A stretch of 64,000 nucleotides of DNA from Macrostomum hystrix (lineage: Eukaryota > Platyhelminthes > Macrostomidae). A program made the translations under genes and the position numbers. The DNA is taken from positions 2,713,001-2,777,000 of the forward strand of contig CATNEN010000030.1 in the NCBI GenBank assembly GCA_950097015.1. Direction: 5' to 3'. Below, piece by piece: positions 47,005-58,200 of the stretch (its first letter is position 1; the number at the start of each line of letters is the position of its first letter). The notes beneath the pieces are model-generated. The model did not search any database. It was not told the origin of the DNA and was given only the letters and a program-made list of their open reading frames with translations.

Positions 47005-49430
47005 TGCAGTGCGTGTGAGACACACCTGACACATTCTTCACTCTGCATGAGATTGCAGTGCGTGTGAGACACACCTGACACATTCTTCACTCTGCACGAG
47101 ATTGCAGTGCGTGTGAGACACACCTGACACATTCTTCACTCTGCACGAGATTGCAGTGCCTGTGAGACACACCTGACACATTCTTCACTCTGCACGAGAT
47201 TGCAGTGCCTGTGAGACACACCTGACACATTCTTCACTCTGCACGAGATTGCAGTGCGTGTGAGACACACCTGACACATTCTTCACTCTGCACGAGATTG
47301 CAGTGCCTGTGAGACACACCTGACACATTCTTCACTCTGCATGAGATTGCAGTGCGTGTGAGACACACCTGACACATTCTTCACTCTGCATGAGATTGCA
47401 GTGAGTGTGAGACACACCTGACACATTCTTCACTCTGCATGAGATTGCAGTGCGTGTGAGACACACCTGACACATTCTTCACTCTGCATGAGATTGCAGT
47501 GCGTGTGAGACACACCTGACACATTCTTCACTCTACATGAGATTGCAGTGCGTGTGAGACACACCTGACACATTCTTCACTCTGCATGAGATTGCAGTGA
47601 GTGTGAGACACACCTGACACATTCTTCACTCTGCATGAGATTGCAGTGCGTGTGAGACACACCTGACACATTGTTCACTCTGCATGAGATTGCAGTGCGT
47701 GTGAGACACACCTGACACATTCTTCACTCTGCATGAGATTGCAGTGCGTGTGAGACACACCTGACACATTCTTCACTCTGCATGAGATTGCAGTGCGTGT
47801 GAGACACACCTGACACATTGTTCACTCTGCATGAGATTGCAGTGCGTGTGAGACACACCTGACACATTCTTCACTCTGCATGAGATTGCAGTGCGTGTGA
47901 GACACACCTGACACATTCTTCACTCTGCATGAGATTGCAGTGAGTGTGAGACACACCTGACACATTCTTCACTCTACATGAGATTGCAGTGCGTGTGAGA
48001 CACACCTGACACATTCTTCACTCTGCATGAGATTGCAGTGCGTGTGAGACACACCTGACACATTCTTCACTCTGCATGAGATTGCAGTGCGTGTGAGACA
48101 CACCTGACACATTCTTCACTCTGCATGAGATTGCAGTGCGTGTGAGACACACCTGACACATTCTTCACTCTGCATGAGATTGCACTGCGTGTGAGACACA
48201 CCTGACACATTCTTCACTCTGCATGAGATTGCAGTGAGTGTGAGACACACCTGACACATTCTTCACTCTGCATGAGATTGCAGTGCGTGTGAGACACACC
48301 TGACACATTCTTCACTCTACATGAGATTGCAGTGCGTGTGAGACACACCTGACACATTCTTCACTCTGCACGAGATTGCAGTGCGTGTGAGACACACCTG
48401 ACACATTCTTCACTCTGCATGAGATTGCAGTGCGTGTGAGACGCCTGACACATTCTTCACTCTGCATGAGATTGCAGTGCGTGTGAGACACACCTGACAC
48501 ATTCTTCACTCTGCACGAGATTGCAGTGCGTGTGAGACACACCTGACACATTCTTCACTCTGCACGAGATTGCAGTGCGTGTGAGACACACCTGACACAT
48601 TCTTCACTCTGCATGAGATTGCAGTGCGTGTGAGACACACCTGACACATTCTTCACTCTGCATGAGATTGCAGTGCGTGTGAGACACACCTGACACATTG
48701 TTCACTCTGCATGAGATTGCAGTGCGTGTGAGACACACCTGACACATTCTTCACTCTGCATGAGATTGCAGTGCGTGTGAGACACACCTGACACATTCTT
48801 CACTCTGCATGAGATTGCACTGCGTGTGAGACACACCTGACACATTCTTCACTCTGCATGAGATTGCAGTGAGTGTGAGACACACCTGACACATTCTTCA
48901 CTCTGCATGAGATTGCAGTGCGTGTGAGACACACCTGACACATTCTTCACTCTGCATGAGATTGCAGTGCGTGTGAGACACACCTGACACATTCTTCACT
49001 CTGCATGAGATTGCAGTGCGTGTGAGACACACCTGACACATTCTTCACTCTGCACGAGATTGCAGTGCGTGTGAGACACACCTGACACATTCTTCACTCT
49101 ACATGAGATTGCAGTGCGTGTGAGACACACCTGACACATTCTTCACTCTGCATGAGATTGCAGTGAGTGTGAGACACACCTGACACATTCTTCACTCTGC
49201 ATGAGATTGCAGTGAGTGTGAGACACACCTGACACATTCTTCACTCTGCATGAGATTGCAGTGCGTGTGAGACACACCTGACACATTCTTCACTCTGCAC
49301 GAGATTGCAGTGCGTGTGAGACACACCTGACACATTCTTCACTCTACATGAGATTGCAGTGCGTGTGAGACACACCTGACACATTCTTCACTCTGCATGA
49401 GATTGCAGTGCGTGTGAGACACATCTGACA
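47005..49430. repeat. 49-bp minisatellite, ~49 copies (largest array)
   Basis: The unit contains GAGATTGCAGTGCGTGTGAG, ACACACCTGACACATTC and TTCACTCTGCAT. Each unit carries CACACCTGACAC, which holds a CACCTG E-box and, on the other strand, AGGTGTG. One unit (about 48432) has lost four bases of ACAC. Variants (TGCACGAG, CTACATG, TTGTTCAC, GTGAGTG) recur in blocks. Confidence 0.98.
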
Positions 49431-50580
49431 CACCAGGAAAGAAGGTGAGAGTGAGACTAGCCAACGGACAAAGAGATAGAGAGACAGCTTCGACTAGAAA
49501 GCAGGTGAGCATAGACTCAACTCACACACCGGTGGGAAAACAATTAGCGTTGCGCGCATCAACGAAGCTATACATAGCGCAGACCCTTTTTTGCTTGTAA
49601 ATTAGCGAACTAGCCCCAGGAGCTGCAGTGGTTGTGGTGGCAAATCGAGAGCCTGGGAGGGTGACAAGGCGGTCAGAGCTTACAGGTTTGGCTTTTTAGC
49701 ACACTGCGCCAACCCCGCCGCGACACACCGCAGGGGCACTGCCCGCCTGTGCTGGAATGATGCAGGTCGAAAAGAATGACGGCCCTGCTTTGCTTATTTC
49801 CCCCCTCTCTCTCTCTCGGTCTCTGGGTCTCTCGGTCTCTCCTTGCTCCCTACAGGAAGGGAAGTCAGCCGGGGATTGGGCCCGGGGGGTTGGAGGCGGT
49901 TGGGCAGTGTGTTGTTAGGCGCTCCGTGGCTGGCTGGGTGGGCTGACGCCGGCCCAAGCGCTGGATTAGTACACACGTGACGGTGGCTGCTTGTGTGAGT
50001 GTGAGTGCTATTGAGAGGTGGATAAAAGCTGATCCATTCCAGCCTCGACAAGCCGCCGCGGTCACTCCAGTTCCCCACCCAGCTAGTTCAAAGCCAAGCC
50101 AAGCACGCGTGTGTGTGTGAGTGAGTGTGTGTGCGCAGGCGCCTTTCAACACAGTGGAGTGAGCGGAGAGATTGGGAATCCCCGGCATCCCACACCGCCA
50201 CTTGCCGCGCCCAATGCAACACAGCGCACCAGAGCGACCAAGAAACAGCAGGACGTTTGAGTTTTTTTCTGCCTATCTAGCTTCATCTCAGCGGACGCTG
50301 TTATAGCCGTGTATTGCTTCCTATTTTGAGACCGTCTACCGCACTCACCTTGATTCTTGAGTATCTTTGAGTGCGCAACATCCGTTTCTTCTTCTTCTCT
50401 TTCTAGTCCAGCCTGGTCTGGCCCATTGTTCGGGACTCTGCGAGATACCCGCACGCATGCGCCGGCTGCGCCTCTGAAGTCCGGCAGTCGCTGTCAGTAC
50501 TGTCGACTAGACGGCCTTGGACTAGGGCCAGGAGTCCAGAGCATCATTGCAGCGGAGTAGAGCTTGGGGCAGCGACGTAA
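49431..50580 (+). promoter_or_regulatory. upstream region of the nicotinic receptor gene
   Basis: A GC-richer stretch separates the largest minisatellite from the first coding exon. It includes a CT-rich tract (about 49798-49845), a (GT)n-like stretch (about 50107-50135) and many CpG sites. By position it should hold the promoter and 5' leader; no TATA box or start site can be fixed from sequence alone. Confidence 0.35.
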
Positions 50581-53500
50581 ATGAGGTTGTTCAAATGCAT
50601 CTCTGGTGAGTTTTTCTACTCCACATAGCTTCTGTGCTCTGTTTCAAGGTCAGGCGGGGTCAGGCCACTTCACCCGAGCAGAAATCAAAACGGAATTTGT
50701 GCTCGATTTAGAAATTTTAGACGTTTTTGAGTGCCATTTTGGGAGTTTCAGCTCCTCCTGTGTACTTTTTACCATAGACTAAGCCGTTAGGCCTCGGATC
50801 GGATTGCTCATTGCGAGTCATTGAATCCGCCCAGAGGCCAAGAGAAATAGCACAAAAGTCGATGCTGTCCGTGGCCATAGCTTCGGCGATCGGAAATCAA
50901 TACTTAATCCTCACATTACCCATACCTGCCCGCCTGACGCCTAGCGACTAAAAATATCCTCCCCTATCTACAAATGCTCAAACAGATGCCTTGCTGTACT
51001 TCTTTCATGTCTGGCCCACGAGTCATTGTTCTGTCCCGCCCCATCGATATTTGTGCTAAACTGCTTGCCTATAGCCAAACTAGATAAAAATGAGAAAAAT
51101 GCTGCAGCAAAGTTGGCATTAATTTTGCGTTGCGCCTTCAGACCGCTCAGTCTCATGCGGGTTGATTGACTATGCAGCAGCCCCCGGGGGTCGCCGAAGC
51201 GCGGAGGACATCCGATGCTGACGGACCCGCGGGAATGCGCGCTCAATCAAACGCAGGACGAGAGAGCGCCAGAAGGATAAGAAGCTGCCGCTGCTGTTAA
51301 CTGGCTCGCTGGCAATTTGCGCAGAAAATTGTTTGCCAAAAACTTGGCCTCCGTCTGCTTCGCTCAGCTGCTGGGATAGAAAGCTCGATTCGCTGGTTGA
51401 ACTGATGCCAGCGAATCAGGAGTAAAGATTGGGCGATGGACAGGACGGCTGACAGACAGGCTACCAGACAGGCTAGCAGACAGGCTACCAGACAGTCTAC
51501 CAGATAGGCTAGCAGACAGGCTACCAGACAGGCTAGCAGACAGGCTACCAGACAGGCTACCAGACAGGACAGGCTACCAGACAGGCTACCAGACAGCCTA
51601 CCAGACAGGACAGGCTACCAGACAGGACAGGCTACCAGACAGGCTACCAGACAGGCTACCAGACAGGACAGGCTACCAGACAGGCTGGCAGGCAGATGCA
51701 GAAAAGATCAGACAGAATACTATAAAACAGATTGGGATACACAAAATAGAGTGAGAATTTCTCGAAAAATCGGCAGTGCTATAAAATCGGGGGCCGCAGA
51801 TGCCAGATGCCCGGCGCTGCATTTTCCCAAAGAACCACTGCAGCAGCAAAACAGAAGGGCAAAACAGAAGAGATTGCAAAGCAGTTAAACTACTTCAAAG
51901 AAGTGCCTGCCCTACATTACTAAAACCCATTAGATCAATCGACTGTTATTGATTTTCTACCCAGCGGGTCAAGCGGGCCGGGGCAGCCACGAGTTTCAGT
52001 TTGTTTCAGTTCAGAAGCATCATAATGTGCGCATCTGCAATCCCAAACCGTCTGTCCTCAGCTCTGCTGCTGTTGTGCCAGGGCCCGTTGCTGCCTGTCC
52101 CGATGGCAGCATCCACCGATATAGAGAGGCCCCGGCTGCGCATGGCCGAGAAGAATCTCATCAAGCAGCTGCTGCGGCACTACGACAAGAAGAGTCGGCC
52201 CGTTATTGACGCCGATCCGCCGTTTGGGACGCCGAAAATTGAACGACGCAAGGAGAAGCACGCCAACTCGTCCACCATCCCGATTCAGCAGGTCACGGTG
52301 GAATTCGGCCTCCGACTGGTGCAGATCCTTGACCTGGACGAGATGGAGCAGGTGCTTACCACCAGCATGATCTCGCTCTACGTGAGTCCGCAAGCTGCTT
52401 GTTAACAAAAACAATGAATGTGCTCAAGTAGCCTGCATCTCAAATACCATCCTAGGCCATTGATTAAAGTCTAGTTCACATTTCGCTTCTCTTTTTTCCC
52501 AATTTTGCTCCTAGCCTTAGTCCAACCCTCTTTACCTGAGCATAGTTGCTTAAATTTAATTTCGTGATTGAGTCCGCTTTCTTCTAAATTTAGAATTAAC
52601 AAAAATTATTTTGCGTGTAGATGCAGTCAAAGTGAGAAATGATTACCGCGCCTGACCCGCAGCTAGCAGGAAGGGACGAAGGAGCAGCAGCAGATTCAAC
52701 AGGCTAGGATTTCCATTAGCAGATATTGAGCTCAGATTTAAGATCATACTAAAGCTCAGCTCTCTGCTATCAGTGACCAGGGTTCCTCTCTGCCCTTGCT
52801 TGTCTCCTTCTCCCTCTGTCTCTCTCTATTTAGCAAGGGCTTCACATTTTTATAGGGGAACAGATTTTCTCGTGCTCTTCTCTATTCGAGTTCTCGTGCT
52901 GTTGGGATGGGTCGGGCAGACCCGCAGGATTAGGCAGGTCTGCCACAAGCTTAGGGATGTTCAGCTTTAGTGTTGATTCACAGATAAACGAAATTATCTA
53001 TTTATTATTGTTTTTGGAAAGAAAATTGTGCAGATTTTATTGATCACTACTTTGTTGATCTTTGAGTCTGATTCCTTGGCTAGTTTTACGAGTATTAGTT
53101 GGTAAGCTTGTCTGGTAGCCTGTCTGGTAGACTGCCTACTAGCCTGTCTGGTAGACTTGCCTACTAGCCTTTCTGTTAGACTGCCTACTAGCCTGCCTGT
53201 TAGACTGCCTACTAGCCTTTCTGGTAGACTGCCTACTAGCCTTTCTGGTAGACAGCCTACTAGCCTGTCTGGTAGACTGCCTACTAGCCTGTCTGGTAGA
53301 CTGCCTACTAGCCTGTCTGGTAGCCTGCCTGGTAGCCTGTAAAGCTGCCCAGTCCATGGACTTAGGGATGCTCACCAGAAGTTTTACCCTAGCTAATTCT
53401 TGTAGCCACTTTACAAGTAATTAAACTGAAGCACAATGAAATCAAGTTTCCCACTTAAGAAAGACAAATTGTTTCCCTTTGGCTGAGATTTGAACTCCCG

Positions 53501-55231
53501 ACCTCTCGAATCGGAGTTCAAAGCCCTAACCTCTGTGTCGTGTTTAAATATAAATTGGAGCCTTCAGTGTTAATATACTATATTGATGATAATTGCAAGA
53601 GAGAAAGAATATTTGCGGGCAATGGCACATCATTTGGTGACACTAGATCCACAGCCAGCGAGGAGGCAATTCTGCCCATTTCGCTGACTCCTGAGCACAC
53701 ATGCAGTCAGATACCGTACGCAGGCACACGCTCACACAGGTGTGTACATCTGCCCTGACTTTCTCATCGTCAGGCAGTGTACTCTTCACTGTGCCTTGGA
53801 GGTTGGCCCTTAAGGGCGTAAACTGCACGACAAGCCCTCAAGCCTTCTCTCCGCGGCTGCGCCTCAAATAAATGTGGCCTCGCCGCGGAATCGAGCTCAG
53901 GGACCTTGGTGCGAGAGGCAAACGCGTTAGACCACTCTGCCACCAACCCCAGCTTTAATATAAACACTTTTCAGTGTTATATTATGTGTAAAAATATAAT
54001 AAAATTGATAAATTTGATTAGACTGCATCCGACCTATCAGTCCTCATAAGGCAGGGGTAGGCAAACTTATTTGCTGGCGGGCCAAAGAGAGAGCCTAAAA
54101 GACGACAGCGGGCCGCATTGACTGTATAAATATGAGATAGGGGAGAGATGAGACACGGGAGAGATGAGACACAGGAAAGATGGGACACGAGAGAGATGAG
54201 ACACAGGAAAGATGGGACACGAGAGAGATGAGAAACGGGAGAGATGAGACAGGGAAGAGATTAGACACGGGAGAGATTAGACACGAAAGAGATTAGACAC
54301 GGGAGAAATTAGACACGACTAGACACCGGAGAGATTAGATACGGGAGAAATTAGACACGGGAGAGGTTAGACACGGGAGAGATAAGACAGGGAAGAGATT
54401 AGACACGGGAGAGATTAGACACGGGAGAGGTTAGGCACGGGAGAGGTTAGACACGGGAGAGGTTAGACACGGGAGAGATAAGACACGAGAGAGATTAGAC
54501 ACGGGAGATATTAGACACGGGAGAGATTAGACACGGGAGAGGTTAGACACGGGAGAGGTTAGACACGGGAGAGATAAGACACGAGAGAGATTAGACACGG
54601 GAGATATTAGACACGGGAGAGATAAGACACGGGAGATATTAGACACGAGAGAGATGAAACAGGACACTGTAGATGTCAGAAGGGGCAACGGGCCGGATTT
54701 GGGAGCTTCGAGGGCCGCATCTGGCCCGCGGGCCGGAGTTTGCCGACCCCTGTCATAAGGCAACCCTGTCTGCTTTGAGTATTTAAACTAATAATTGAGC
54801 AAAATTCCATCTGTCCCCAATCAGCGGGGATGCAGTACTAGCCTAGCCTAGCCATCTAGAATTGTAATGGTCTCAAACTGAGCAATGCGGGCTAGTCAAA
54901 TACAGGGCAATACTGCATTGTGTTTAGTGTGGGCGTCTGGCTGGTCACTGTGGTTTTAGGGTGTGGATCACTACCTTTTGCCTGGGCTGCAGCTATCGCA
55001 TTGCTAGTCCAGCTATCATAAGTGGTGGAGCGAGTAGGTATGCTGTGCCGATAGTACTCAATAAAACTATGCATGCTCAGGCCATCTGCTTAATCTATAG
55101 ATATGAAAGGCCGCAAAGGCTGCCGCTGCCCTTCTTTGCTGAAGCGGCATAAATTTAATCGGAGCCAGTTTAGCGCGGTTCAGTTCATCAGTGCAGCTGG
55201 TGGAACATGTTAATAATATTAGTTTCATGTG

Positions 55232-55268
<37 letters not shown>

Positions 55269-58200
55269 TGGGGTCTCTCCTCTTCCACCAATATCGAAAT
55301 CATTCGGCCATTATTTCCAGCAGCGGAATATATTAAAAAAAACTATAGAAGAAGCCGGGCAAGTAAGAGCGGCACTTTAAACTGGTTGAGGGCCCAAGTA
55401 TTATTAGCCCAAGTGTCCTCCTTGCCTTGTTTACGCGACTGCTGCATTCCGCGCGCACCTAAGCGCCAATATCAGCATTTCCACTTCCATGCCTGACATT
55501 CGGGTCCGGCTTGTCGCCTGTTTCACCCCCTGCTGGAACTTCGGAATATTGCACTGAGCTTCATAGACTGGCCCAGCGTTTATAGCGCCAATCGGTAGAA
55601 AAGCGTCTCGACCAGCACCCCGCACAGGCTGGCTCCTAGGGACTCTGTCATTTCAGCCATGTCCCCGACCAGGCCTCCGGGCTACCGTTAAGCCAGCCGG
55701 GCAGTCGCAGCTGCAGCGGGTGGCGCCCCCAGGAATAATCAATTCTGGAGGAAAATGTGCCGACCTGCATGCTTGAGACATACAGGAGAGAGAGAGAGAG
55801 GAGGGATTCGATAAGTTTTTTTGCCTTCAATGCCCGCCGCCGCCCGCACCCCTAGCTCCCGATGTCCGATCTGAGAGAGGTTGTCACGCTTAAAAGCGGC
55901 CAGGGCCGATCTCCTCTGCCTCGCCTCTCGGCCATTTGGTCCTAATGAAGTCATAATTGGATTTCCGTCTTCCGGCGGGCCGAACGGAAAGAATGGAGTG
56001 AAAAAAGGGCCGAGAGAGAGATGGGCGATGGAAATGAATGAATGAAGGCATGATGGAACCCGGAGCAGAGGACCAGACCCCCCGGCTGTCCATGGGGATT
56101 GGAACACCAAACCGCGGCCAGCAGGGTTAGAGAGACTCGGCACGTCAGCTGTGGCGCGCCCCGCGGCTTCCTCTCGGCGGCTGCTTCATTTCTGCGCAGC
56201 AGCGTCGGTCGCCCTGTCTTCCCCCAGCCGTTGCAGCTGTAGTTTTCGTGCAGCCAATGCCGTCATCGCCTCTCGCACTCCCCAGTCAAGTCTCCGAGCC
56301 CAGTCCCCAGTGACCGAGGGCTGAGTTGCGGCTGCGAAAATAGTTGAGCTGGCATTGGCCCCAGAAAGTGCTTCATCCTAGTATCCACACGGCTCAACTA
56401 TTTGCCCTCTTTATCCCCAATTTTTTATTCGATGAACTCAGATAGACACAGCTGCCTCATAAGGCATGCAAATGCTTATGAATGCTAGAGCAGCCATCCG
56501 TTAGACGCAGCGCCATCTATCTTTCTCTTCGGAGCCTTTTTATAAAGCCAGATTATTAAGCGCGCCGCTTTCTCATCCTTACTAGCCATTCCGCCATGCT
56601 GCCCGCACTGCAGGAGTGGACCGACTACCATCTGCGCTGGGAGCCGGAGGATGAGGACGGCATTAAGTTTGTGCACATCCCGACTAAGGACATCTGGCTG
56701 CCCGACATTGCGCTCTACAACTAGTGAGCTGGCCTGCCTATCTGGCCCGGAATGAAGGGATTAAAGGCCGGGGGGCATTTGGGGGGATGAGGCTGAGAAG
56801 CTGGCGCCTCACCGCCAAAGGGGACGGCGCCTGGCGGTCAGAACTGAATCATTCATGAGGCAAGCCGTTCAGCTGCTCATCTGAGTCCGCGCTCACTCCA
56901 GCTCACTTATAATAGCTGAGTTCTAGGCCAACCAGTCAGCTACTGAACTCATGCATTTATGCAGTTGTTGACTCCGGATCAACTCCAGGTGCTTCAGTGT
57001 ACCGTCTGAGCCCAAATCACTGTCCGAGTAGGCGACTAGCGAGGCGGAAATGCCATTGAGCTGGGTGATTCTGGCGCGCCAATTTGAACTACGGATCCTC
57101 CGAGCATGATTTATGAGTGGGAGAGTCAGTGGAGTGTGATCAGTTTCATTGGAGTGAGATCAGTGACAGTGAGAGTGAGATCAGTGTTAGTGAGAGTGTG
57201 ATCAGTTTCATTGGAGTGAGATTAGTGACAGTGAGAGTGAGATCAGTGACAATGAGAGTGAGATCAGTTTCATTGGAGTGAGATCAGTGACAGTGAGAGT
57301 GAGATCAGTGTTAGTGAGAGTGTGATCAGTTTCATTGGAGTGAGATCAGTGACAGTGAGAGTGAGATCAGTGTCAGTGGGAGTGAGATCAGTGTCAGTGG
57401 GAGTGAGATCAGTGTCAGTGGGAGTATACCGAGAATATTATCCTCAGACACAGCCGTCAGGAAGTTTGTCAGGGCCAAAAAGAGAGGCAGAGAGGCTTGC
57501 AGGCTTACAGAAATGCTGTGAGCTGCGAGAACTGCCTCAGCGGCCCACGTCCTGGTCCTGCGGCCGCCTCCTTCTCTTTCGCGACTATGGTTACTCGCTA
57601 AGTTTAGAGGCAGTGAGGAAGGAATGGGGAGAGAGTGGGGGATTGAGGCCGTGCTCACAGTTCTATATAGAGCTTTAGGAGCGCGGATTTTAGTGCAAAC
57701 TTCCTGTCACTTGAGCTGGGTTAAGGCGGGTGCGAGAGTACAGTGCTGACCGCTAAGTCACACCAACAACCCCGGCACTCCCCTCCGCCTGGCCTGTGCG
57801 GCCTTCAAAAGCGTTCGATTGACGCCTCGATATTGCGCACTGGACGGCTGCACTTTCCATGGCTCGAAAATGCTATCATACTATATGGACTCATTGCCTC
57901 ACAATCTTGACACTAGAATGCCTTTCTCAAACCCACCTGACTATCAGAGCCATCACAACCCACCTGACTATCAGAGCCATCACAACCCACCTGACTATCA
58001 GAGCCATCACAACCCACCTGACTATCAGAGCATTCACAACCTACCTGACTATCAGAGTATTAACAACCCACCTGACTATCAGAGCATTCACAACCCACCT
58101 GACTATCAGAGCCATCACAACCCACCTGGCTATCAGAGCATTCACAACCCACCTGACTATCAGAGCCATCACAACCCACCTGACTATCAGAGCATTCACA

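Noticed and set aside
52001-52405. Receptor start at ATG 52025
   Set aside because: It gives a usable signal peptide, but the exon 50581-50605 plus acceptor at 52061 joins in phase and gives a cleaner one. Kept as an alternative in the gene entry.
55191-55496. 101-codon frame with a Ser run
   Set aside because: Created by the (CAG)n microsatellite inside receptor intron 2.
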